64,000 nucleotides of DNA from Bacteroidota bacterium (GCA_018266895.1 JAFDZQ010000043.1:1-64000); one strand, 5' to 3'. Positions 18,514-27,409 are shown, numbered from the stretch's first letter. Numbers and translations: made by a program. Notes: a model not told the origin generated them from the sequence alone.

Positions 18514-19218
18514 TCAAATATTTTTTTTGATCAGATATAAAGTATTAACAATTCCGAGAAAATTATTCTTTATGCTCTCAGATTTAAATCCGCATATTTC
18601 ACATAGCTCCGTAAACTCTTTTATGCTTAAAAAAGTATTCACGGAATTGAAAAGATAACTGTAAGCGCTGCTGTTTGATATTTTATTTCCCGCATAAGGC
18701 ATAATTTTTCCGAAATACAGATTAAACAAACTTGTCTTTAATCCTTCCGCCTTAAACATTTCAAGTATGATAAGCTTTCCTTCCGGCCTGAGAACTCTTT
18801 TTATTTCTTTCAGCGATTCTCTCAGATTAAAAAAATTTCTTACACCGAAGCCTATTGTCACTATATCAAAATATTCATCTTCAAAAGGCAAAGTCTGAGC
18901 TTCGGTTTGTATCAGTTTTAAATTTTCATACTTGATTTTATTTCTCTGTATATCAAGCATCTTCGATGAAATGTCTGCTGCGTATATATTCCCGGGATTC
19001 AGAGTTATCAATTCTTTCGTAAGATCACCTGTGCCTGATGCGAGATCCAGTATGTTATCCGACTTTATTTTATTAACGGAAATATATCTGATGATCTGTT
19101 TTCTCCATCTTTTATCAATGTTTAATGTAAACAGATGATTAAGCCGGTCATAAGCCGGAGCAATTTCATCAAACATAGATTCAATTTTTTCTTTGGATTT
19201 ATCCGGCGGATTTTTCAT
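18514..19218 (-). CDS. ubiE: Demethylmenaquinone methyltransferase (UbiE/MenG)
   Basis: SAM-dependent C-methyltransferase for the last step of menaquinone (or ubiquinone) synthesis. It has 234 residues, normal length. Visible are the UbiE start region FDEIAPAYDRLNHL, the SAM motif LDLASGTGDLT, and the second UbiE signature (VTIGFGVRNF). The start lies 1 nt after the stop of the LolC/E-type permease gene, so the two are very likely co-transcribed with prfB. Given the inferred lineage, menaquinone is the likelier substrate. Confidence 0.92.
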   Translation of the reverse strand: MKNPPDKSKEKIESMFDEIAPAYDRLNHLFTLNIDKRWRKQIIRYISVNKIKSDNILDLASGTGDLTKELITLNPGNIYAADISSKMLDIQRNKIKYENLKLIQTEAQTLPFEDEYFDIVTIGFGVRNFFNLRESLKEIKRVLRPEGKLIILEMFKAEGLKTSLFNLYFGKIMPYAGNKISNSSAYSYLFNSVNTFLSIKEFTELCEICGFKSESIKNNFLGIVNTLYLIKKNI

Positions 19219-19219
19219 A

Positions 19220-20437
19220 TCAGCTGAATCTGAGGGATTTAACAGGATCTAATCTGGATGCAAGATATGACGGAATAAGAGTAGCGATGAATGTGAGAAT
19301 TAAAGTTATAAGCGAAACCAGAATTACGTATTCAGGCTGAATCAGTATAGGAACACTTTTCAGATAGTAGATCTCAGGAAGTGAAAACAGTTTATATTTC
19401 AGTTCAATAAAGCACAGTCCCAGACCTAAAATATTTCCGAGAATAATTCCGGTTATGCCGATTATTAAACCGTCATAAAGAAAAATTTTCATAATTTGTC
19501 CGTTACCGGCTCCGAGAGATTTCAGAGTTCCAATTGACTGTGTTTTTTCCAGAACAAGCATAAGCAAAGTGCCGACAATATTGAACGTAGCGACAATAAT
19601 TATCAAACCTAATATAATCGGGGTAGGAGCTTTTTGAAGTTCAACCCATGTGAAAATCGGTCGGAAAATTTTAAAAAGCGATTTGGGATAATAAGGATAT
19701 CCGATATCCTTTTTGATTTTTGCGACAACGCTTTCAACCCTGTCGATGCTGTCAAGTGTCATTTCAATTCCCGTAACATTATCATTCAGTTCAAACAGTC
19801 TCTGCGCAGTCTTCAGATTTGTATAAATGATAAGATCATCAAATTCCCTCAGTCCCGTTTCATAAATTCCTGAAACGATAAACTGCTTTATTTTAGGAGG
19901 ATTCACAGGACTGGGTATTCCGTTCAAACCGAATACTATAAGTTTTGTCCCGGTATCTATATTCATTTTTTTAGCAAGCTTATCCCCTATCAGCAGTCTT
20001 GAATAAGTGGAATCAATATCCGACAAATTAAATTCACCTTTTACAATTCTGTTTCTTGCCGTGGATAAATCAGTTTCGGTTATAATTCCTTTTAACAGTA
20101 TGCCTTCAACATTTGATTTGAATCTGATCACGGCTTCTTTCTGAATTATCGGTGAAATTCCCGTGACGCCCCTGATACTGTCCTTTATTGTTTCGATTGC
20201 ATTTTTGTAATCGCTGAGTCCATCGGGAGTAAATGAACTTATCTGAATATGAGATACCAGTCCTGAAACTTTGTCCCTGATCTCTTTTTCAAAGCCGTTT
20301 AAAATTGAAATGGTTATTATCAGAGCTGACACGCCTAATGTCACACCGAGAATTGAAATATAAGTAATAAAAGAAATGAATTTGGAATCACTTCCGGAAA
20401 ACAGATATCTTTTTGCTATAAATAATTTAAAATTCAA
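19220..20437 (-). CDS. LolC/LolE-family ABC transporter permease
   Basis: Inner-membrane permease of the MacB/FtsX superfamily, similar to the LolC/E proteins that release lipoproteins to LolA. It has 405 residues: an N-terminal transmembrane helix (about 22-48), a large periplasmic MacB-like domain (about 50-265), and three C-terminal helices (about 270-305, 320-350, 370-395) with the FtsX region. The start FIAKRYLFSGSDSKFISFI is typical of the family. No ATPase (LolD) is adjacent. It starts 10 nt after prfB and ends 1 nt before ubiE, indicating one operon. Confidence 0.87.
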   Translation of the reverse strand: MNFKLFIAKRYLFSGSDSKFISFITYISILGVTLGVSALIITISILNGFEKEIRDKVSGLVSHIQISSFTPDGLSDYKNAIETIKDSIRGVTGISPIIQKEAVIRFKSNVEGILLKGIITETDLSTARNRIVKGEFNLSDIDSTYSRLLIGDKLAKKMNIDTGTKLIVFGLNGIPSPVNPPKIKQFIVSGIYETGLREFDDLIIYTNLKTAQRLFELNDNVTGIEMTLDSIDRVESVVAKIKKDIGYPYYPKSLFKIFRPIFTWVELQKAPTPIILGLIIIVATFNIVGTLLMLVLEKTQSIGTLKSLGAGNGQIMKIFLYDGLIIGITGIILGNILGLGLCFIELKYKLFSLPEIYYLKSVPILIQPEYVILVSLITLILTFIATLIPSYLASRLDPVKSLRFS

Positions 20438-20447
20438 AAGGATAAAT

Positions 20448-21537
20448 TTAATTCAGTAAATACGCTTTGATAAAGCCTTCAAGCTCACCGTTCATCACGC
20501 CCTGTGTGTCGCTGGTTTCAAAATCAGTTCTGTGATCTTTTACCATATTATAAGGGTGAAACACATAACTTCTGATCTGACTTCCCCATTCGATTTTTTT
20601 CTTTGAATTTTCAATTGTCTGCAGTCTGGCTTTCTCTTTTTCTTTTTCAATCATATACAGTTTCGACTTAAGCATTTTCATCGCATTCAGTTTATTCTGT
20701 ATCTGGGATCTTTCATTCTGACACTGCACGATGATCCCCGAAGGCATGTGGGTGATTCTGATTGCGGTTTCCACCTTATTGACGTTTTGTCCACCTGCTC
20801 CACCTGCTCTGAATGTATCGACTTTAATATCACCCGGGTTTATTTCAATTTCAATATTATCATCTAAGACAGGACTCACATAAACAGCGGCAAAAGAAGT
20901 ATGCCTTTTTTTATTTGAATCAAAAGGTGAAATCCTTACCAGTCTGTGGACGCCGTTCTCGGCTTTAAGATAACCATATGCATATTCCCCTTTTACTTCG
21001 ATAGTTGCGCTTTTAATTCCTGCTCCGTCACCGTCAAGCCTGTCAGCGAGAGTTGTTTTAAATCCTTTTTTCTCACAGTATCGAAGATACATTCTTAACA
21101 GCATTTCAGCCCAGTCCTGAGATTCAGTTCCTCCTGCTCCTGAGTTGATCGTAATTATTGCATCCCTCACATCGTCTTCATCAGAAAGCATATTCCTGAA
21201 TTCCATTTCATCAAGCTCTTTCTCGAATTTTGCTATGTCTGTATCAATTTCCGAAGCGAGCGATTCATCATTATCCGCTTCAGCCATTTCTATCAGTCCT
21301 GATATTTCGTTAAAATGTTTTTCAACCGAATTATATTCTTCCACCCATTTTTTCAGGTTTGATATTTCCTGAAATATTTTCTGAGCGTTTTTGTTGTCAT
21401 CCCAGAAATTGTCTTTCTGAGATACTTCTTCCAGTTCTTTTATCTTTAATATCTTGTTATCGACATCAAAGAAACCTCCGTAAAGATCTTAATTTTTCTG
21501 CAGAACTCTTCAAACCGTATTTTTGCTGGTCAAACAT
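20448..21537 (-). CDS. prfB: Peptide chain release factor 2, programmed +1 frameshift
   Basis: Release factor 2 terminates translation at UGA and UAA. The main frame (up to 21344 from its first ATG) contains RISPFDS (stop-codon recognition) and [14 protein letters not shown] (GGQ loop), but lacks the N-terminus. That lies in the other frame: ATG at 21537 opens 23 codons ending in CTT TGA (TGA at 21466-21468). A +1 slip gives GAT GTC GAT, continuing as [14 protein letters not shown] and then FWDD, exactly as RF2 proteins start. The joined product is about 362 residues, normal for RF2. Low RF2 favours the frameshift, giving autoregulation. The gene heads an operon with the permease and ubiE; upstream genes in the same direction may feed into it. 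Confidence 0.93.
21466..21479 (-). promoter_or_regulatory. RF2 programmed frameshift site
   Basis: On the minus strand this reads GGAGG (21475-21479), then TTT CTT TGA T. It is the RF2 recoding site: an internal Shine-Dalgarno-like sequence, a slippery CTT and an in-frame UGA. The ribosome pauses at UGA when RF2 is scarce and slips +1. Confidence 0.9.
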
Positions 21538-21584
21538 GTATTATGATTTTTTATTTTAAAATTTTCTTTTTGATTTACAGCGGA

Positions 21585-21896
21585 TTATTTTTCAATCTCC
21601 ATTTTTAAAAGAGCAGATGCAAGTGTCTTCCCCTGAGCATCAAGCTTCAGAGATACCGTTCCGCCGCCGCCAAGCGTATTGTTCAGTATGAAATTCAAAG
21701 CGTTTATATTTGGCATCTCATACCTTGTAACATCTCCCAGGCATATTTCACTGAAAAACAATTTAACTTTTTCAGCGGTTACTTCTTTTTTAATTAATTC
21801 ATAATCTTCCTTTTTGTATGCAATTAATCCTATATTTGCAGCGTCCCCTTTATCCCCGCTTCTGCCGTGACATATTTCTTTCAGTTTAATTTTCAT
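21585..21896 (-). CDS. AtuA-like C-terminal-domain protein
   Basis: It has 103 residues, with CHGRSGDKGDAANIGLIAY near the N-terminus and NALNFILNNTLGGGGTVS towards the end, both typical of the small domain found fused to or encoded beside AtuA proteins (acyclic terpene utilization). AtuA itself is not in the window. The domain's biochemical role is not established as far as I know. It lies between the methyltransferase gene (15 nt away) and prfB on the same strand. Confidence 0.75.
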   Translation of the reverse strand: MKIKLKEICHGRSGDKGDAANIGLIAYKKEDYELIKKEVTAEKVKLFFSEICLGDVTRYEMPNINALNFILNNTLGGGGTVSLKLDAQGKTLASALLKMEIEK

Positions 21897-21910
21897 AGAC
21901 TAAAATAAAT

Positions 21911-22414
21911 TTAATTTTTTAAAGCGATATTTTCTGTTTTAATTCTTATTGTTAGCATTACTGCATTCAATACTGTGAAAATTACTGCCGTGTAATATAG
22001 ATTGAATATCAACGGTATTGCAATGAGTTCGAGCGAAACAATTATATAATTAGGATGCTTTATATATTTGTATAAACCCGTCCTGATCAGTCCGGAACCC
22101 CTGATCCTGAATATTTTTGTGTTCCAGTACTTTCCCAAAGACCTGATCACGGATATTCTTCCGAACTGCAGTAAAATAAATAATACCAAAAACAAATAAT
22201 TAATAATATTTAAATCATAATGACCTGTCTGAATAGTATATTCTGCTATCAGTGATATAAAAAAAAGAATATGCATAAGAACAATAAACTTATAATGTTC
22301 TTTGCCAAATTCTTCAGCACCGTTGTCCAGCAGCCATTTTTCGTTTCTGCGGGATATTGTGAGTTCGGTTAGTCTCTGAATTATAATAAAAACTATCAGG
22401 AAATAAAAAAACAA
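21911..22414 (-). CDS. ICMT-family membrane methyltransferase
   Basis: Isoprenylcysteine carboxyl methyltransferase-family integral membrane protein, 167 residues with about four or five hydrophobic helices. Key features are the RNEKW segment after helix 1, YWNTKIFRIRGSGLIRTGLYKYIKHPNY near the middle (the RHPxY-type SAM/substrate motif) and a conserved N-terminal arginine pair. In bacteria such proteins are often encoded next to type III PKSs (for example BpsB beside BpsA in Bacillus) and O-methylate alkylpyrones. The type III PKS gene ends 28 nt upstream, so that role is likely here. Confidence 0.83.
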   Translation of the reverse strand: MFFYFLIVFIIIQRLTELTISRRNEKWLLDNGAEEFGKEHYKFIVLMHILFFISLIAEYTIQTGHYDLNIINYLFLVLFILLQFGRISVIRSLGKYWNTKIFRIRGSGLIRTGLYKYIKHPNYIIVSLELIAIPLIFNLYYTAVIFTVLNAVMLTIRIKTENIALKN

Positions 22415-22442
22415 TTTATCGTAAATAATTTTAATGAATTTG

Positions 22443-23528
22443 TTAATTCTTCATATCAAGCAGCAATAGTTCACTTGAGAATCCCGGTCCCAGTGAAATC
22501 ATAAGTCCCGGACCGGCTTCATAACCTTTTCTAATGAACTCATTTAATACGTAAAGCACTGAAGCACTCGACATATTGCCGTAATTTTTCAGAATCTTTT
22601 TGGATTTATTTAACATCTCCGGTTTAATGCCAAAAGCTGATACATAGGCTTCAATTATTTTCTTTCCACCGGGATGAACTATAAAATTACGGATGTCCGT
22701 AATTCTCAGGGAATTCATTTCCAGAAAATCCATGACTTCATCTCTTACATTATTGTTAACAATTGCAGGAATATCTTTTGAGAATATGACTTTAAACCCC
22801 GTTTCCAGCACTTCCCATCCCATCACATCCAGTGAATCATAATAAAGCCTGCTTCTGTAGTTTTTAATCCGGATGCCTTTCATTATTTCTGTATTGGCTT
22901 CGTCACCGGTCATCATTACTGCGGCAATACCGTCAGAAAATAATCCGGTGGCAATTAAATTACTTTTTGAATTATCCTCTTTCAGAAATGTAAGAGAGCA
23001 AAGTTCCGCTGCAACTACAAGGACTTTTGCATTCGGATTGGCAGTTGCTATAACTGAAGCTTTGGCAAGACCTGACACTCCTCCCGCACAGCCGAGACCC
23101 CAGACCGGAGTACGGTTGATATTCGGATTTAATTTCATTTTATTGATTATCAAAGCATCAATGCTCGGAGTAGAAATCCCTGTGGATGATATAAAAATGA
23201 AATCCGTGATCTCAGATCTTTTTATTCCCGCTTCATTTATACATTTTTCAATTGCTTCTTCTGCATATTTAAGACAGATGTCAACATAAAGTTCATTTCT
23301 TTCTTTGAATGTTCTTTGTTCTGAAAAATAAATTATGGGAACACACAGATTCCTGTATTCAATCATTGTATTATCAAAAGATGCGAGTATTCTGTCTATA
23401 TCTTCAAAATCATTCCCGAACGTTTTTCTGGAAAATTCCTTCAAATCCTTTTGTTTGGCTTTATATGGAAAGTCTGTAACTGATACTGATTTTATTGCTG
23501 ACAATTTACCTGAATTTAATTTTATCAA
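22443..23528 (-). CDS. Type III polyketide synthase (chalcone/stilbene synthase family)
   Basis: Condenses an acyl-CoA starter with malonyl-CoA and cyclizes the chain; bacterial members commonly make alkylpyrones or alkylresorcinols. It has 361 residues, slightly short but complete. Catalytic residues: Cys in WGLGCAGGVSGLA (about 160), His in FIVHPGGKKI (about 290), Asn in NYGNMSSASVL (about 322). The start is TTG at 23528; a nearby upstream ATG runs into a stop, and no ribosome site is seen. Followed directly by the methyltransferase gene, it forms a two-gene cassette for a methylated pyrone- or resorcinol-like lipid. A MITE copy lies about 240 bp upstream. Confidence 0.9.
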   Translation of the reverse strand: MIKLNSGKLSAIKSVSVTDFPYKAKQKDLKEFSRKTFGNDFEDIDRILASFDNTMIEYRNLCVPIIYFSEQRTFKERNELYVDICLKYAEEAIEKCINEAGIKRSEITDFIFISSTGISTPSIDALIINKMKLNPNINRTPVWGLGCAGGVSGLAKASVIATANPNAKVLVVAAELCSLTFLKEDNSKSNLIATGLFSDGIAAVMMTGDEANTEIMKGIRIKNYRSRLYYDSLDVMGWEVLETGFKVIFSKDIPAIVNNNVRDEVMDFLEMNSLRITDIRNFIVHPGGKKIIEAYVSAFGIKPEMLNKSKKILKNYGNMSSASVLYVLNEFIRKGYEAGPGLMISLGPGFSSELLLLDMKN

Positions 23529-23765
23529 TTTAAACAGTTCAATTATTAATATTAATGCATAAATTTGTTTTTGTAATTGTAACTATTTAATGAAATAATT
23601 TTCAACTCCGGCAACAGGAATCAATTTTGTTTACTTTAATCATACTGTCATTAAATTTCACATCAATTCAATTCTAAAATTTTTAATGATTATTATGTTC
23701 GTGTTTATTTGTGAAATACGCGGCAAAGCTTTTTTATTATTTTGTGGATTCGTCAATTAGCGTAA

Positions 23766-24032
23766 CTAAGTACACGACAAATTTTATTTTTTTCAATTTA
23801 CTCAAACTAAGTCATTCCCGCGAATGCGGGAATCTAATCTAAAATGCAAAACACATATTTTAGATAATATAAAACTTATTGTTTTTTCAGTTTGAAACTT
23901 AAATATAGTTTGGATTACAAAATTCATAAAAATTAAATCTATTTACGGTACATAACTTTATAGATTCCCGCATGCGCGGGAATGACAGATATTAACTGAA
24001 TCATATACACATAAGTTTTGTAGTGTACATAG
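23766..24032 (-). mobile_element. MITE-like element, copy B (267 bp, inverted)
   Basis: Reverse complement of copy A at 18186-18493, differing by scattered substitutions and lacking the 41-bp insert. Terminal inverted repeats read CTAAGTACACGACAAA (left) and CTATGTACACTACAAA (right, minus strand). Two GCGGGAAT palindromes lie at about 23812-23832 and 23964-23984. No open frame is present. It occupies part of the gene-free interval 23529-24427, with the riboswitch to its right; 23563-23765 and 24033-24164 show nothing else I can name. Confidence 0.75.
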
Positions 24033-24164
24033 TAAGCGTTAAACTGAAAAACTTTATAATTTCAATTTACTTGTTGATTTTTTATCTTCTGCTCAGAAAA
24101 CAGATTTCGGATAGATTAATCATTTATATTTTGATTTATAAAACTAATTTAGTATTTCTTTAAA

Positions 24165-24250
24165 GGTGATGGAGTTCACCAAAATTGTCCGGTTGTCCGA
24201 TAATCACAGACTGATGACTCCTGTTAATTATTTAATTGGCAGGAGTTATT
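24165..24250 (+). promoter_or_regulatory. Candidate fluoride (crcB-motif) riboswitch with terminator
   Basis: The first stem GGTGA/TCACC (24165-24169 with 24176-24180) has loop TGGAGT. After an intervening stem region comes CTGATG followed by ACTCC (24217-24221), which pairs with GGAGT of the loop to form the pseudoknot. GATGGxGTTC and CTGATG before the pseudoknot strand match my memory of the fluoride aptamer. ACTCCTG (24217-24223) can alternatively pair with CAGGAGT (24240-24246) before a T-rich run, making a terminator. The two pairings exclude each other, so ligand binding should turn transcription on. The MFS gene starts about 178 nt downstream. Confidence 0.7.
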
Positions 24251-24427
24251 TATTTTATAAACATTTTTAATTTTAATGTTAATTCTAAATTCATGATTAT
24301 GTGTCTTAAATAATTATCTCACTTTACAAATTACTTATCCGGGTTTTAGAAAATAGGAAATTCGGATGATTGAATTCTCAAACTATATTAATCACAATTT
24401 TTACTCAAACTTAAACAAAAGATTATT

Positions 24428-25621
24428 TTGAAATACATTTCCCGAACTGTCTGGATTCTTTCCATTGTCAGCATGGTTGCTGATGTTGCAAGTGAAATGC
24501 TGTATCCGATTATTCCTGTATATTTGAAAAATATCGGATTTTCTGTATTCCTGATCGGTTTACTCGAAGGAGTAGCTGAAGCCACTGCCGGTCTCAGTAA
24601 AGGTTACTTCGGAAGCTGGTCAGACAGGATCGGAAGAAGAATGCCGTTTGTAAGATTAGGGTATCTGCTAAGCGCTTTCTCCAAACCTATGATGGCAATT
24701 ATAATCAATCCGTTATGGATATTTTTCGCACGTACAACTGACCGTATCGGTAAAGGACTTCGTACAGCACCGCGTGATGCGCTGCTGTCAGCCGAAGCAA
24801 CTCCCGAAACCAAAGCCCGCGTTTTTAGTTTTCACCGGGGTTGGGACACTTTAGGCGCTGTAGTCGGTCCGGTCTTTGCATTGTTGTTTTTGTATTTTTA
24901 TCCGGGCGAAATTTCAACACTCTTCTATATTGCTTTCATCCCCGGAATCATTGCCGTGCTTGTCACTTTTTTTATTAAGGAAAAAACATTTATTCCCAAA
25001 GAGAAAAAAAGCACTCCGGGATTTTTTACATTTCTGAAATACTGGAAAGTCGCCCCTGCCGGATATCGAAAGCTTTTGATTCCGTTAATATTGTTTGCAT
25101 TGTTTAACAGTTCGGATATGCTTCTGCTTCTTAAAATTAAAGAATCTACCGGAAGTGAAAACACAACACTGATGGTTTATATTTTTTACAATATTGTATA
25201 TGCATTAGCTTCTCTGCCTTTAGGAATTCTGGCAGACAGGTTCAATATGAAAAGCGTTTACTTATTCGGGCTGTTACTTTTCGCCGCAACATATTTTGGA
25301 ATGGCAAAAGCCGAAGCAGGTCTTGCATTTTACATCATATTCGGAATTTACGGAATTTATATGGCTGCAACGGAAGGTATTTCAAAAGCATGGATCACAA
25401 ATATGGTAAAGAAGGAAGAAACCGGAACAGCAGTTGGTTTGTACGTTGCTTTGCAGAGTATCTCGTTAATGATTGCAAGCGCATTCGCAGGTTTAATCTG
25501 GAATTTCTACGGAGCTTCCGTAACATTTTTTCTGACTGCATGCATATGCGTGATAGTTATCTTATTCATATTGTTTGTTACTCCAAAACCTGTAATAGCT
25601 TCTGAAAAGCCGGCAGTATAA
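24428..25621 (+). CDS. MFS transporter downstream of riboswitch
   Basis: Major facilitator, 397 residues, about 11-12 transmembrane helices. Motif A is seen as GSWSDRIGRRMPF in the loop between helices 2 and 3, and the conserved family segment DRIGKGLRTAPRDAL between helices 4 and 5. A long central loop (about 188-215) separates the halves. The substrate cannot be read from sequence; efflux is likely from the motif pattern. If the upstream element is a fluoride riboswitch, export of fluoride or a fluoride-linked stress role follows by inference. The start is TTG at 24428; no ribosome site is clear. No crcB or CLC-F gene is in the window. Confidence 0.88.
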   Translation: MKYISRTVWILSIVSMVADVASEMLYPIIPVYLKNIGFSVFLIGLLEGVAEATAGLSKGYFGSWSDRIGRRMPFVRLGYLLSAFSKPMMAIIINPLWIFFARTTDRIGKGLRTAPRDALLSAEATPETKARVFSFHRGWDTLGAVVGPVFALLFLYFYPGEISTLFYIAFIPGIIAVLVTFFIKEKTFIPKEKKSTPGFFTFLKYWKVAPAGYRKLLIPLILFALFNSSDMLLLLKIKESTGSENTTLMVYIFYNIVYALASLPLGILADRFNMKSVYLFGLLLFAATYFGMAKAEAGLAFYIIFGIYGIYMAATEGISKAWITNMVKKEETGTAVGLYVALQSISLMIASAFAGLIWNFYGASVTFFLTACICVIVILFILFVTPKPVIASEKPAV

Positions 25622-25740
25622 GATATGTCAAATTTTCAAAGTTTATACCTGAAATATTTTAAAGAACTACCGGGGAATTTTCAGGAATGACAATCATTAT
25701 TTTTTATTTGTTATGAACGAATCTGTATTAGTTTCAGAAT

Positions 25741-25818
25741 GTGACGGAGTTTAACTTAACATTCCTGAGTAATGGGACTATTCACTCCTGCTAAAGATTT
25801 TCTTGGCAGGAGTTTTTC
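25741..25818 (+). promoter_or_regulatory. Degenerate riboswitch-like element with terminator
   Basis: GTGACGGAGTTTAAC (25741-25755) followed by GACTATTCACTCCTG (25776-25790) parallels the fluoride-type element upstream (GTGATGGAGTTCACC and GACTGATGACTCCTG). GGAGT can pair with ACTCC, but the first stem is weak. A strong terminator is clear: ACTCCTGC (25784-25791) with GCAGGAGT (25806-25813), then TTTTT. It lies 120 nt after the MFS stop and about 170 nt before the amine oxidase, in a 366-bp gene-free stretch. The terminator is secure; ligand sensing is uncertain. Confidence 0.45.
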
Positions 25819-25987
25819 ATATAAATTTTCCTTCTTTGATTTTTTCAAAATCTGATGTGAATTTTCCGCAGCTGTATATGAAAAAAACGGATAAATAAAA
25901 TTCAGCTCTACATGATTTCAGCTTAATGAGGTTTGTATTTAATAATTTAACTCAATTACCTATTTTGAGTGAAATTAATTCTACAAA

Positions 25988-27349
25988 ATGACTACAAGAA
26001 GAGAATTCATTAAACAGTCTTCACTAATTGCAGCCGGAGCTGTATTAGCTTCCGGTACTACCGGATTTAATTTTCTTAAAAAACCATCAGTTATCGTACT
26101 CGGCGCAGGATTATCCGGACTTGCAGCGGCTGATTTTCTTTCAGCAAACAATGTGGATGTGACTGTACTGGAAGCAAGGGAAAGGATCGGAGGAAGAGTT
26201 TTTTCCCATAAGATAGACGATGAAGAGAATATTGTGATAGAGCTCGGAGCTGAATGGATCGGAGGTTCTCATTCCAGGTTACTGCAGCTTTGCAGTGAAT
26301 TTAATCTTGAACTCCTGAATAATCAGTTCAATGACAGTCTGATTTACGACAAGGTTTATTATAAACCCGATGACTGGGATTTCTCAGAAGAATGGCGGAT
26401 GAAGTTTAAAAAAATTATCGGTGATTATAAGACATTTTCAGAAAAAGAAAAAATTCAGCTTGATAAAATGGACTGGTGGAGATTTCTTATGAATCATGAC
26501 ATTCCGGCAAAAGATCTCGATATAAGGGAATACGCTGACAGCACTGATTTCGGCGAATCTATCAGATTCGTATCTGCTTATGCAGCGCTTGCCGAATACG
26601 CGGAATCAAATTCAACAAACGAAATGGATTATAAAGTATCCGGAGGCAATCATAAAATCGCTGAATCTCTCGCCTCCAGATTAGGCAATGAGAAAATAAA
26701 ACTCAGCCATAAAGTCGTTTCGGTTGTTCAAGGTACTAATATAACCGTTAACTGCGAAAACGGTGAAAGGTTTGTATGTGACAAACTTATCTGCGCATTG
26801 CCTACATTTTCCTTAAGCAAGATAAAATGGAATCCTTCTCTTCCTGCTGAAAAAATAAATGCCGTCAATGAACTTCAGTATGCAAGAATAAATAAGTCAG
26901 CGACCCTGTTCAGGGAAAAATTCTGGAAAGAAGACGCCTTCAGTATTCTCACAGATTCTTTTTCACATTATTTTTATCACGCAACCAAATATCAGAATCC
27001 CAGAAAAGGAGTACTGATCTCTTATGCAGTCGGTGATAAAGCAGATATTATATCCAGACTGAATAAAGAAGACAGAGAAAAATTAGTTGCAGATTCTCTG
27101 AAGATACCGTTCGGAGACGTGAGCGGTATGATAGAAAATAACGTTAACTATTACTGGGGACTTGATAAATATTCAATGGGTGCCTATGCCCTTTACGGCA
27201 GCGGACAGTGGTTCAGCGTTATGCCGGTGCTAAAGGAAAAATTCAATAACATTTATTTTTCCGGAGAGCACGTTGCAGACTGGCAGGGATTTATGGAAGG
27301 TGCTATTGTATCAGGAGAGGAAGCTGCGCAGGAATTGCTTGGTTCATGA
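25988..27349 (+). CDS. Tat-exported flavin amine oxidoreductase
   Basis: FAD-dependent amine oxidase family, 453 residues. The N-terminus TTRREFIKQSS followed by a hydrophobic stretch ending near residue 25 is a twin-arginine signal, so the enzyme should be periplasmic. FAD-binding motifs: VLGAGLSGLAAADFL (about 35-50) with the EARERIGGRV second motif, and a C-terminal FAD contact region YFSGEHVADWQGFMEGAIVSG. The substrate amine is unknown. It stands alone between the riboswitch-like element and lpxB; the 60 bp before lpxB contain no terminator I can see. Confidence 0.88.
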   Translation: MTTRREFIKQSSLIAAGAVLASGTTGFNFLKKPSVIVLGAGLSGLAAADFLSANNVDVTVLEARERIGGRVFSHKIDDEENIVIELGAEWIGGSHSRLLQLCSEFNLELLNNQFNDSLIYDKVYYKPDDWDFSEEWRMKFKKIIGDYKTFSEKEKIQLDKMDWWRFLMNHDIPAKDLDIREYADSTDFGESIRFVSAYAALAEYAESNSTNEMDYKVSGGNHKIAESLASRLGNEKIKLSHKVVSVVQGTNITVNCENGERFVCDKLICALPTFSLSKIKWNPSLPAEKINAVNELQYARINKSATLFREKFWKEDAFSILTDSFSHYFYHATKYQNPRKGVLISYAVGDKADIISRLNKEDREKLVADSLKIPFGDVSGMIENNVNYYWGLDKYSMGAYALYGSGQWFSVMPVLKEKFNNIYFSGEHVADWQGFMEGAIVSGEEAAQELLGS

Positions 27350-27409
27350 ATTTTTATTACTGACATTGATTTATATTTCCAATTCGTTAATCAATCTGAA
27401 TGAAGTTAA

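Noticed and set aside
18323-18517. 64-codon minus-strand frame in MITE copy A
   Set aside because: Lies within the repeat element; copy B has no corresponding frame, so it is not a conserved gene.
20448-21344. N-terminally truncated prfB pseudogene
   Set aside because: The missing N-terminus is found in the 0 frame before a canonical CTT TGA frameshift site, so the gene is intact.
22873-23289. 138-codon plus-strand frame inside the type III PKS gene
   Set aside because: Antisense shadow of a well-supported gene with intact catalytic residues.
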